A DNA stretch of 64,000 nucleotides from Haliea sp963974125 (GTDB taxonomy: Bacteria; Pseudomonadota; Gammaproteobacteria; Pseudomonadales; Halieaceae): assembly GCA_963974125.1 (NCBI GenBank), contig CAXBCH010000012.1, forward strand, positions 1 to 64,000. The letters are read 5' to 3'. Positions within the stretch are counted from its first letter, which is position 1, and every line of letters starts with the position of its first letter. The notes under the pieces were generated by a model. The model had not been told where the DNA came from. It was given only the letters and a program-made list of their open reading frames with translations, and did not search any database. Positions 40,365 through 48,333 of the stretch are shown piece after piece. The position numbers and the translations under genes are program-made.

Positions 40365-41737
40365 CAGGAATTCGCCGCTTTCAGTTCGTCGAGCAGGATC
40401 TGGTGAATGCCACCGAAACCCCCGTTGCTCATGATGACGACCCGGTCACCGGGTCGCGCCTGTTGTGTAACCTGCCGTGCCAGCTGCCTGACATCGGTGC
40501 TGAGACTCGCCGGTACCGGACTGCCGGCGATGACCGCATCCAGTGACCAGTGCATGCCCGCGGGCTGGAACCAGTACACCTGGTCGGCCTCACGGGTGCT
40601 CGCGGCCAGTCGCGCCTTGTGTTCACCCATACGCATGGTATTGGAACGCGGCTCAATCAACGCGATCACCCGTCCCTCGGCGCTGCTGGCGCGCAGGCCC
40701 TGCAGGGTCGTGGCGATAGCCGTGGGGTGGTGGGCAAAATCGTCGTACACCGTTACCCCACCGATCTGCCCCAGCAGTTCCAAACGGCGCTTGACGCCGC
40801 GGAATGCGCGCACCGCCGCGACCGCGTGTTGCAGCGGCACACCCACATGGTGGGCGGCCGCGATTGCAGCCAGGGCGTTCTCGGCATTGTGCCGGCCGAG
40901 GAAAGCCCAGTCGACCTCGCGCCTGTCACCATCCGGCGCGGTCACCGTGAAACTGGCAGCGTCGTCCCGCAGCAGTTCTCCCGCCCAGTCCGCCGCCCCG
41001 TCAACCGCAAAGGTCTGCAGCGGCGTCCAGCAACCCATGGCCAGGACCTCGTCAATCGCCGCAACGCCCCGCGGGTGTACCACCAACCCCTCTCCCGGGA
41101 CACAGCGCAGGAGATGGTGGAACTGGCGCTGGATCGCGGCCAGGTCGGGGAAAATATCCGCGTGATCGAACTCCAGGTTGTTGATGACCACCGTGCGCGG
41201 CCGGTAGTGGACAAACTTGGAGCGCTTGTCGAAAAAGGCGGTGTCGTACTCGTCCGCCTCCACCACAAAGAAGTCGCTGCCCCCGCGGCGGGCCGAGAGC
41301 CCGAAATTGGCCGGCACGCCGCCGATGAGGAAGCCCGGGGCCATGCCCGCATACTCCAGGATCCACGCCAGCAGACTGCTGGCAGTGGTCTTGCCATGGG
41401 TACCGGCAACCGCCAGCACCCACTTGTCCCGCAGCACGTTCTCCGCCAGCCACTGCGGGCCCGAGATATAGTCAAGGCCGGCATTGAGCATGTACTCCAC
41501 TGCCGGATTGCCGCGGGTCATGGCATTGCCCACCACCACGACGTCCGGCGCGGGCTGCAGGTGCTCGGGGGCATAGCCCTCGGCCAGGACAATACCCGCT
41601 GCCTCCAGCTGGGTACTCATGGGTGGATAGACATTGGCATCGGAGCCGGTGACCCGGTAGCCGAGCTCTCGGGCCAACAGGGCGACACCCCCCATGAAGG
41701 TGCCGCAAATGCCGAGGATATGTATGTGCCCTTTCAA
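40364..41737 (-). CDS. mpl: UDP-MurNAc:L-Ala-gamma-D-Glu-meso-DAP ligase
   Basis: Murein peptide recycling ligase of 457 aa. It attaches the recovered tripeptide to UDP-MurNAc in the cytoplasm. Mur-ligase features are HILGICGTFMGGVA at the N-terminus (nucleotide-binding), the ATP loop GTHGKTTASSLLAW near residue 112, and DDFAHHPTAIATTL in the third domain. It starts the minus-strand run mpl-RND-ykgJ-lonN. Divergent from the phosphofructokinase gene. Confidence 0.96.
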   Translation of the reverse strand: MKGHIHILGICGTFMGGVALLARELGYRVTGSDANVYPPMSTQLEAAGIVLAEGYAPEHLQPAPDVVVVGNAMTRGNPAVEYMLNAGLDYISGPQWLAENVLRDKWVLAVAGTHGKTTASSLLAWILEYAGMAPGFLIGGVPANFGLSARRGGSDFFVVEADEYDTAFFDKRSKFVHYRPRTVVINNLEFDHADIFPDLAAIQRQFHHLLRCVPGEGLVVHPRGVAAIDEVLAMGCWTPLQTFAVDGAADWAGELLRDDAASFTVTAPDGDRREVDWAFLGRHNAENALAAIAAAHHVGVPLQHAVAAVRAFRGVKRRLELLGQIGGVTVYDDFAHHPTAIATTLQGLRASSAEGRVIALIEPRSNTMRMGEHKARLAASTREADQVYWFQPAGMHWSLDAVIAGSPVPASLSTDVRQLARQVTQQARPGDRVVIMSNGGFGGIHQILLDELKAANS

Positions 41738-41912
41738 GTTCCGCTCCCTTTGGCGAAGGCGGCGAGTTTAGCACGCGGCTCCCGCAACCCGCAGTAGCGG
41801 GCGGTAATACTGCCCATCGCGGTCTACAAGCCCGCCACTTTGGCGTATCATTGCCCGTCAATGAATCGCCAACACGCCCCCGCCAGCGGGCCCGGCCTGA
41901 CACGGAATTTCT

Positions 41913-43175
41913 ATGCCAGCCAAAAATGCCTTTTATGCCCAGTCCGGTGGTGTCACCGCTGTCATCAATGCCTCTGCCTGTGGCGTCATCGAGACCGCCC
42001 GTGCCCACCGCGGCAAGATTGGCAAGGTCTACGCCGGCCGCAACGGCATCATCGGCGCCCTGCGCGAAGACCTGATCGACACCAGCAAGGAAAGCAAGAC
42101 GGCAATTCACGGCCTGCTCAGCACCCCGGCCGGCGCCTTCGGCTCCTGTCGCCACAAGCTGAAGGACCCGCGGGAAAACCGGGCCGAGTACGAGCGCCTG
42201 ATCGAGGTGTTCAAGGCACACAATATCGGCTACTTTTTCTACAACGGCGGCGGCGACTCCGCCGATACCTGCCTCAAGGTGTCCCGGCTCAGCGAGTCCA
42301 TGGGCTACCCGCTGCAGGCGATCCATATCCCCAAGACCATCGACAACGACCTGCCCCTGACCGATACCTGCCCGGGCTTCGGCTCGGTGGCGAAATACGT
42401 GGCCATCTCCACCCGCGAAGCCGCACTTGACGTGGCTTCCATGTGCGCAACGTCGACCAAGGTGTTCATCCTCGAGGTGATGGGCCGGCACGCGGGCTGG
42501 ATCGCCGCGGCTGCGGGGCTGGCCGCCGAGCAGGAGGGGGACGCGCCCCACATCATCCTGTTTCCGGAAGTCGCCTTTGACCGCAAGCGCTTCCTGGCCC
42601 GGGTCCAGCGCACGGTCAAGCGCCACGGTTACTGCGTGATCGTCGCCTCGGAAGGCACCCACGATGCCGACGGGCGCTTTCTCTCCGAATCCGGCCTCAC
42701 CGATGCCTTTGGTCACAGCCAGCTCGGCGGACTGGCCCCGACACTGGCCGACATGGTCAAGAGCGAGCTGGGCTACAAATACCACTGGGCGGTGGCCGAC
42801 TATCTGCAGCGCTCCGCGCGTCACATCGCCTCCCGGACCGACGTCGACCAGGCCTACGCGGTCGGCAAGGCGGCGGTGGAATTCGCGCTGCAGGGCAAGA
42901 ATGCGGTCATGCCCGCGATCCAGCGCGGCAAGGGCAAGCGCTACAGCTGGCATATCGGCGAGGCACCGCTGCAGGATGTGGCCAACCGGGAAAAGAAAAT
43001 GCCCCGGGACTTCATCACCCGGGACGGCTTTGCCATTACCGCAAAGGCCCGCGCCTATCTCGCACCGCTGATTGTTGGCGAGGCCTATCCGCAGTACCGC
43101 AACGGCCTGCCCATCTATACGCGGCTGAAACTGGTGGCGGTGCCGCGCAAGCTGAAGACAGCGTTCAAGGTTTGA
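41913..43175 (+). CDS. pfp: PPi-dependent 6-phosphofructokinase
   Basis: Cytoplasmic enzyme of 420 aa that phosphorylates fructose-6-phosphate, reversibly, with pyrophosphate. The phosphate-donor loop reads YNGGGDSADT, and PKTIDNDL has Lys where ATP-dependent enzymes have Gly (PGTIDND); both marks point to PPi use. MGRHAGWIAA is the fructose-6-phosphate site. The gene lies 57 nt before inorganic pyrophosphatase, so both consumers of PPi may be co-expressed. The ribosome site is weak. Confidence 0.93.
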   Translation: MPAKNAFYAQSGGVTAVINASACGVIETARAHRGKIGKVYAGRNGIIGALREDLIDTSKESKTAIHGLLSTPAGAFGSCRHKLKDPRENRAEYERLIEVFKAHNIGYFFYNGGGDSADTCLKVSRLSESMGYPLQAIHIPKTIDNDLPLTDTCPGFGSVAKYVAISTREAALDVASMCATSTKVFILEVMGRHAGWIAAAAGLAAEQEGDAPHIILFPEVAFDRKRFLARVQRTVKRHGYCVIVASEGTHDADGRFLSESGLTDAFGHSQLGGLAPTLADMVKSELGYKYHWAVADYLQRSARHIASRTDVDQAYAVGKAAVEFALQGKNAVMPAIQRGKGKRYSWHIGEAPLQDVANREKKMPRDFITRDGFAITAKARAYLAPLIVGEAYPQYRNGLPIYTRLKLVAVPRKLKTAFKV

Positions 43176-43232
43176 GCAGAGCCTGCTATACTCCGCACCC
43201 CCAAACAGCAACCCTCTATCACAGGAACACCC

Positions 43233-43778
43233 ATGAGCCTGAACCTCGTGCCAGCCGGGAACAACATTCCCGACGAAATCAATGTCATTATCGAAGTCCC
43301 CGCCCACTCTGATCCGGTCAAATACGAAGTGGATCACGTAAGCGGCGCCATCACCGTAGACCGCTTCATGACGGCCGCGATGTTCTACCCCTGCAACTAT
43401 GGCTATATCCCCAACACCCTGGCAGATGACGGCGACCCGCTGGATGTTCTGGTGCATACCCCCCATACCGTCATCAGCGGCTGCGTCATTCCCTGCCGCC
43501 CGGTGGGTATCCTGCACATGTCCGATGAGGGTGGCGGCGATGCCAAGCTGATCGCGGTTCCCACCGACAAGCTGAGCAAGGCCTACAAGGACATCAAGGA
43601 AGCCACTGATCTGCCGCCCCTGCTGATTCAGCAGATCCAGCATTTCTTCGAGCACTACAAGGATCTGGAGCAGGGCAAGTGGGTCAAGATCGACGGTTGG
43701 GGCCCCGCCGAAGAGGCGCGCAAGGCCATCGTCGACGCCGTGCGCAACTTTGACCAGACATCGATGATCGAACGCTAG
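43233..43778 (+). CDS. ppa: Inorganic pyrophosphatase, family I
   Basis: Soluble Mg-dependent pyrophosphatase of 181 aa. Signature residues are EVPAHSDPVKYEVDHVSG (substrate Lys and Glu), the metal-binding DDGDPLDVLV near residue 67, and KDLEQGKWVKIDGW near the C-terminus. It hydrolyses PPi from biosynthesis. It is directly downstream of the PPi-dependent phosphofructokinase gene and is the last gene before a convergent hairpin. Confidence 0.97.
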   Translation: MSLNLVPAGNNIPDEINVIIEVPAHSDPVKYEVDHVSGAITVDRFMTAAMFYPCNYGYIPNTLADDGDPLDVLVHTPHTVISGCVIPCRPVGILHMSDEGGGDAKLIAVPTDKLSKAYKDIKEATDLPPLLIQQIQHFFEHYKDLEQGKWVKIDGWGPAEEARKAIVDAVRNFDQTSMIER

Positions 43779-43784
43779 ACACGT

Positions 43785-43810
43785 CGGGGCCGGCCGCTGG
43801 CCGCGCCCCG
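43785..43810. terminator. Hairpin between convergent ppa and M15 peptidase genes
   Basis: CGGGGCCGGCC-GCT-GGCCG-C-GCCCCG gives an 11-bp GC stem with one bulged base, 7 bases after the ppa stop. There is no U-run on either strand, so it may be an RNA-stabilising stem or a Rho-assisted terminator. Confidence 0.4.
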
Positions 43811-43829
43811 CCTCTGCATTCAGCTCCCG

Positions 43830-44558
43830 CTACCCGCCCTCCAATCCTGCACGCGCAAAACGCTCCGGACACCAGTCCGGCGGCACCTCAACATACCGCG
43901 CCAGCAGCTCTGGCAGCATGATTTCCAGTTCCGCCCGCAGCAGCAGCGGTTCCGCATCGCAGTCCCAGCAGGCCCGCAGTTGCTCCGCGGTCAGGCGCCC
44001 GGCACAGCTTGTCGCGAGCGGGGCATAACTCAGATGCCAGCGCTCAGGCGCCACCCCGCCGCGGTCCCTGTCATAGGGCCGGTAAAAGCCCTGCGAGTCC
44101 CCTTCCACCATGCGCGCATCCAGCCAGCAGTGCAGTGGACCAAAGGGACCATCGGGCGCGACCTCCTGCGGACTCAACTGCAGTGGATAATCCGTGGGTA
44201 CGGCCGCTGCATCGTAAACATCCAGATCCGTGCCCCAGTGATGACGAGAAGTGCCCGGCAATGCCGAAAAGCGCAGGATGGCGCGAATGCGCTCGGCGAC
44301 GGGCAGCGCCAGGATGGCAACCGGATTGCCGGCATCGTCGTGTACCGGGCGCTCGCCTGCTGCCTTGCCATTCCAGATGGCGCGCTGGCGTTCATAGGAA
44401 CGGTAGCTGCTGGCAATCGCCAGCTGGAAACCGTCAGCCGCGGCGTCCAGCTGCAGGCGCGCGAATGCAGCCGCAGCCTGAGGCTGCAGGCGATGCCCGC
44501 CGGCGAGCGCCAGCAGATGACTGTCGTCGCGGCCGGTGAGCTGGTCGGGGGTCAGCAC
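43830..44558 (-). CDS. M15-family D-Ala-D-Ala carboxypeptidase-like protein
   Basis: VanY/LdcB-type zinc peptidase of 242 aa. The zinc motif SxHxxGxxxD reads SRHHWGTDLD near residue 105, and the second zinc His lies in ERWHLSY. SSYRSYERQ matches the family's conserved loop. No signal peptide is evident (start MLTPDQLTGRDD), which is odd for a murein enzyme; export may use another route or the enzyme may act on recycled peptides. It lies 16 nt after sfsA on the same strand. Confidence 0.85.
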   Translation of the reverse strand: MLTPDQLTGRDDSHLLALAGGHRLQPQAAAAFARLQLDAAADGFQLAIASSYRSYERQRAIWNGKAAGERPVHDDAGNPVAILALPVAERIRAILRFSALPGTSRHHWGTDLDVYDAAAVPTDYPLQLSPQEVAPDGPFGPLHCWLDARMVEGDSQGFYRPYDRDRGGVAPERWHLSYAPLATSCAGRLTAEQLRACWDCDAEPLLLRAELEIMLPELLARYVEVPPDWCPERFARAGLEGG

Positions 44559-44574
44559 TGGCAGGCTCCGCCCT

Positions 44575-45279
44575 TCACGCCGGGTCCAGGCTGAACGGCA
44601 GAGCCTGCTCCAGTACCAGTTCGGTCGGTGACAGCGCGGTGCGCCAGACCAGCACCTCGACCCCTGCGGCCTGTGCCGAAGCCAGTGCGTCGCGATAGGC
44701 CGGGTCGATCTCTCCCGCCGCGCTTACCCGGTTGATCCCGGCATGGAAAACGCAAAAGAACAGTACACTGCGGGTCCCTGCATCCAGCACCGACTGCAAT
44801 TCCCGCAGATGTTTGCGCCCGCGCTCACTGACCGCATCGGGGAACAGCCCCTGACCGCCGGAGCCGCACAGGGTGACCGACTTCACTTCGACAAAGACCC
44901 GGCCCGCAGGCCCGGCCAGGAGCAGGTCGGCGCGGCTGTTGGCACCGTACTTCACCTCGCCACGCACGTCCGGATAATTGTCGAACCCGGGTATGCGCCC
45001 CGACTCGAAGGCCTCGCGCACCACCTTGTTGGCCAGGGCAGAATGGATACAGGCCAGGCCGCGGGAGGTGGCCACCAGCTCCCAGGTGTCGGCGTACTTG
45101 CGCTTCGGATCATCTGAACGAGACAGCCAGACAGTGGCGCCCTCCTCGACACAACCGGTCATGGCACCGGTGTTGGGACAGTGGGCGGTGATCACCTCGC
45201 CACCGGGCAGGGCCACGTCCGCCAGAAAGCGCTTGTAGCGCCGCAGCAGGCGCCCCTCGCGCAGGGGCCTGAACTGCAT
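44575..45279 (-). CDS. sfsA: SfsA, sugar fermentation stimulation / DNA-binding nuclease-like protein
   Basis: Protein of 234 aa with the SfsA features: OB-like N-terminus (MQFRPLREGRLLRRYKRFLADV), AHCPNTGAMTGC, and a restriction-endonuclease-like core with GANSRADLLLAG and VFVEVKSVTL. The E. coli protein binds DNA and was linked to maltose metabolism; its exact role is unclear. The ATG overlaps the stop of the aminotransferase gene (TGATG). This order, with dksA and gluQ nearby, is common in gammaproteobacteria. Confidence 0.95.
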   Translation of the reverse strand: MQFRPLREGRLLRRYKRFLADVALPGGEVITAHCPNTGAMTGCVEEGATVWLSRSDDPKRKYADTWELVATSRGLACIHSALANKVVREAFESGRIPGFDNYPDVRGEVKYGANSRADLLLAGPAGRVFVEVKSVTLCGSGGQGLFPDAVSERGRKHLRELQSVLDAGTRSVLFFCVFHAGINRVSAAGEIDPAYRDALASAQAAGVEVLVWRTALSPTELVLEQALPFSLDPA

Positions 45280-46454
45280 CAGGACAGCACCCGGGCCAGC
45301 CGCGTCACCGCTTCCTCCAGACGCTCCATGCCGGTAGCGTAGGAAAAGCGGATGTGCTCGTTGGCGCGCACGTGGCCAAAGTCGATACCCGGCGTAAGCG
45401 CCACGCCGTGCTCCTCCAGCAGGCGCCAGCAGAGCGCCTGGCTGTCGTCGGTGAAGCGGGATGCATCGGTGTAGATGTAGAAGGCACCGTCCGGCGGGCA
45501 GGGAATCTCCAGGCCCAGGCCCTGCAGCGCCGGCAGCAGGAAATCGCGCCGCTGGCGGAAGATGTCGCGGCGCTGGTCGAGGATCTCGCGGGTAGCCGGT
45601 TCAAAACAGGCCAGGGCAGCGTGCTGGGCCATGGTGGACATGGAGATAAACAGGTTCTGGGCCAGCTTCTCGAGACCCGGGATTGCCGCCTCCGGCGCCA
45701 CCAGCCAGCCCAGGCGCCAGCCGGTCATGCCGAAGTACTTGGAAAAGCTGTTGACCACGAACGCCTGCGGATCCACCTCCAGCACCGAGCGGGTGGGGCC
45801 ATCGTAGCCGAGGCCGTGGTAGATCTCGTCGACGATGAGGTTGCCGCCGCGGGCGCGCACCGCGGCCGCCAGCGACGACAGCTCCGGCAGGCTGAGAGAG
45901 GTGCCCGTCGGGTTGGCCGGCGAGGCCACCATCGCCCCCACCGTATTGCTGCGCCAGTGGGCGGCCACCAGCTCTCCGGTGAGCTGGTAGCGGGTGCTGG
46001 CGTCCACCGGTACCAGCTGGCCACGGCCTTCAACCAGGCGCATGAAATGACGGTTGCAGGGATAGCCAGGATCTGTCAGCAGCATGCCGTCGCCCGGGTT
46101 CAGCAGCAATGCGCTCAGCAACAGCAGGGCACCGGAGGCACCCGGCGTGACAAAGATGCGCGCCGGCGCAATATCCAGCCCGTACTCGGCCCTGTAGTGT
46201 TGCGACAGGGCCTCGCGCAGGGCCGGCAGGCCCGCCGCCTGGGAGTAGTGGGTATGGCCCTCCGCCAGCGCCCTGCGACCGGCCTCCACGATCGGCGCTG
46301 CGGTGGAGAAGTCGGGGGCGCCCGCGGCCAGGTGCACGATATCCCGACCTGAGGCCGCCAGTTCAGTGGCCCGGTTCAGCACCTCGACGACGCGAAAGGG
46401 CTCAATGTCCGCCACCCGGTCGGCGAGGCGCAATGCACTTGGAGTGTCTTGCAT
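45279..46454 (-). CDS. PLP-dependent aminotransferase, class I/II
   Basis: Fold-I aminotransferase of 391 aa, aspartate/alanine-aminotransferase-like. Visible motifs are HLAAGAPDFSTA, ASPANPTGTSL (Asn binding PLP), VDEIYHGLGYDG (Asp and Tyr) and NSFSKYFGMTGWRLGW with the Schiff-base Lys. ATG 46454 is set by GGGGAGAGATCC upstream; the frame is open 11 codons earlier. The neighbourhood matches the aminotransferase commonly found beside sfsA/dksA in Pseudomonas relatives. The amino donor is not predictable. Confidence 0.92.
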   Translation of the reverse strand: MQDTPSALRLADRVADIEPFRVVEVLNRATELAASGRDIVHLAAGAPDFSTAAPIVEAGRRALAEGHTHYSQAAGLPALREALSQHYRAEYGLDIAPARIFVTPGASGALLLLSALLLNPGDGMLLTDPGYPCNRHFMRLVEGRGQLVPVDASTRYQLTGELVAAHWRSNTVGAMVASPANPTGTSLSLPELSSLAAAVRARGGNLIVDEIYHGLGYDGPTRSVLEVDPQAFVVNSFSKYFGMTGWRLGWLVAPEAAIPGLEKLAQNLFISMSTMAQHAALACFEPATREILDQRRDIFRQRRDFLLPALQGLGLEIPCPPDGAFYIYTDASRFTDDSQALCWRLLEEHGVALTPGIDFGHVRANEHIRFSYATGMERLEEAVTRLARVLS

Positions 46455-46678
46455 GGATCTCTCCCCAAAAGGATTCGTGGCGGCCATTCTAACAACGCCC
46501 GGGCGCGCTTGTTAGCGCCACGGGAAAGGGAAATCCGGCGCCTGAAACCTGCTTCGAATTTTGTGGCGAAGCAGGACGATATCTGGTAGTTTCTCCGCGC
46601 TCAGCCGCCGGGGCCCCGGCTCCGCGCACTCACTACGGTGGGTTTTTCGTGTCACCCTATCCCTATGGGGCTACAGTC

Positions 46679-47158
46679 ATGCCAAAAGCAGCAGAAATGA
46701 ACGCGCAAACCAAGACCAGCAGCGCGCCCACGCCATCTTCCAACGCCGACTTCAAGAACTTCGTGCCCTACAAGCCCAAGCGCGGCGAGGAGTACATGAG
46801 TGAAGGGCAGCGGGAACACTTCCGCAATATCCTGCGCAACTGGAAGGCAGAGTTGATGCAGGAAGTGGATCGCACCGTGACCCACATGAAGGACGAGGCT
46901 GCCAATTTCCCCGATCCGGCCGATCGCGCCACCCAGGAAGAAGAATTCAGCCTGGAACTGCGCACCCGCGACCGTGAGCGCAAGCTGATCAAGAAGATCG
47001 ACGCCACCATTGAACGCATCAACCAGGACGATTACGGTTTCTGCGATGCCTGCGGCGTTGATATCGGCATCAAGCGCCTGGAGGCCCGGCCCACCGCCAC
47101 CCTGTGCATCGACTGCAAGACACTTGATGAGATCAAGGAAAAGCAGGAAAAGGGCTGA
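46679..47158 (+). CDS. dksA: RNA polymerase-binding transcription factor DksA
   Basis: Secondary-channel factor of 159 aa that works with ppGpp to control rRNA and amino-acid promoters. It has the coiled coil with the tip residues Asp-Ala region (FPDPADRATQEEE), followed by a four-Cys zinc finger CDACGVDIG...CIDC. The N-terminus MPKAAEMNAQTKT is slightly longer than in E. coli. ATG 46679 is preferred to GTG 46649; GGGG lies 8 nt upstream. It precedes gluQ by 40 nt, the conserved order. Confidence 0.96.
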   Translation: MPKAAEMNAQTKTSSAPTPSSNADFKNFVPYKPKRGEEYMSEGQREHFRNILRNWKAELMQEVDRTVTHMKDEAANFPDPADRATQEEEFSLELRTRDRERKLIKKIDATIERINQDDYGFCDACGVDIGIKRLEARPTATLCIDCKTLDEIKEKQEKG

Positions 47159-47198
47159 ATCCCGGGGCGGCCGGCGCTGAAGCCGTACGCCCGGACTG

Positions 47199-48092
47199 AT
47201 GACCCCGACCCGACCAGCGGCCTACCGCGGACGTTTTGCGCCCTCCCCCACCGGTCCACTTCACCTCGGCTCCCTGCTTGCCGCGCTGGCGAGCTGGCTC
47301 CATGCCCGCAGCGCCGGCGGGGCCTGGCTACTGCGGATCGAGGATATCGACCCCCCCCGGGAACAACCCGGTGCCAGCGCCGCCATCATCCACAGCCTGG
47401 AACAACACGGCTTGCGCCAGGATGGCGACATCCTCTGGCAGAGCCGGCGCAGCGCCGCCTACGACGCGGCACTGGCCCTGCTGGAGGCAGGCGGCCACCT
47501 GTTCGCCTGCACCTGCAGCCGACGCCAACTCGACGCCAGCGGCAGCTGCCAGCGCGGCTGCCGCAACCGGCAGTCTCCTGCCACCGGCAAACCCGGCGCC
47601 CTGCGCGTCGCGGTGCCGCCCGACTTTACCAGCGAGTGGGACGATCCCTGGCAGGGCCGGCAACACTGGCCTCTGGGGCAGCAGCTGACGGACTTCATTG
47701 TCCGCCGCAAGGATGGCCTCTACGCCTACCAGCTGGCGGTGGTGGTGGACGACGCGGACCAGCAGATTACCGATGTTGTGCGCGGCGCCGACCTGCTGGA
47801 TTCGACACCGCGTCAGCACCTGCTGCAAACGCTGCTGGGCTACCCGCAGCCGCGCTATGCCCATATCCCCGTGCTGGCGGACAGTCAGGGCCAGAAACTG
47901 AGCAAGCAGAACCTGGCACCGGCGCTGGACGACACCGCCGCCCCTGACAACCTGCGCCGCGCCCTGCACTACCTGGGGCAGCCAGCGCCACCCGCCGGCG
48001 TCAACAGCGCAGCGGAACTGCTGGAGTTCGCCCTGCGGCACTGGTCGCCCCACAGCCTCTCACGGGGTCCGTCCGTGACCGTCGGGCACTGA
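47199..48092 (+). CDS. gluQ: Glutamyl-Q tRNA(Asp) synthetase
   Basis: Truncated glutamyl-tRNA synthetase paralogue of 297 aa without the anticodon domain. It attaches glutamate to queuosine in tRNA-Asp. The HIGH-like motif is APSPTGPLHLGSLLAAL, zinc-binding cysteines are in CTCSRRQL and SCQRGC, and the KMSKS equivalent is KLSKQN. It directly follows dksA as in E. coli and Pseudomonas, and precedes cbrX by 64 nt. Confidence 0.95.
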   Translation: MTPTRPAAYRGRFAPSPTGPLHLGSLLAALASWLHARSAGGAWLLRIEDIDPPREQPGASAAIIHSLEQHGLRQDGDILWQSRRSAAYDAALALLEAGGHLFACTCSRRQLDASGSCQRGCRNRQSPATGKPGALRVAVPPDFTSEWDDPWQGRQHWPLGQQLTDFIVRRKDGLYAYQLAVVVDDADQQITDVVRGADLLDSTPRQHLLQTLLGYPQPRYAHIPVLADSQGQKLSKQNLAPALDDTAAPDNLRRALHYLGQPAPPAGVNSAAELLEFALRHWSPHSLSRGPSVTVGH

Positions 48093-48156
48093 GGCGCTTT
48101 ACCCACCGTTGGTGCTTCAGTAGTATCCATGGCCACGGCGTCCGGGGGCACCCAAC

Positions 48157-48333
48157 ATGTATATCAATCGGGCCCTGCTCCTGCTCATGGGGCTGGCCTT
48201 CATTTTCCTGCCTGCGATAGAACAGTGGCTGTGGGGGCCGGACGCGGACTGGTACCGCCCCTTCGTACTCTGGCTGGCAGCCATATTCGCGGCCTGGTGG
48301 AACCAGTTCCGCAGGTACCCGGATGAGCTTTAG
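48157..48333 (+). CDS. cbrX: CbrX-like small membrane protein
   Basis: Protein of 58 aa with two hydrophobic helices (about residues 5-20 and 35-48) and a basic end, WWNQFRRYPDEL. It overlaps the start of cbrA by 11 nt, which indicates translational coupling. In Pseudomonas a small ORF called cbrX occupies this exact position and couples translation of cbrA. Identification rests on position, size and overlap rather than sequence identity. GGGGG lies 9 nt before the ATG. Confidence 0.8.
   Translation: MYINRALLLLMGLAFIFLPAIEQWLWGPDADWYRPFVLWLAAIFAAWWNQFRRYPDEL

Noticed and set aside
43204..43232. Possible riboswitch or sRNA between pfp and ppa
   Set aside because: Only 57 nt, with an ordinary ribosome site and no stable structure.
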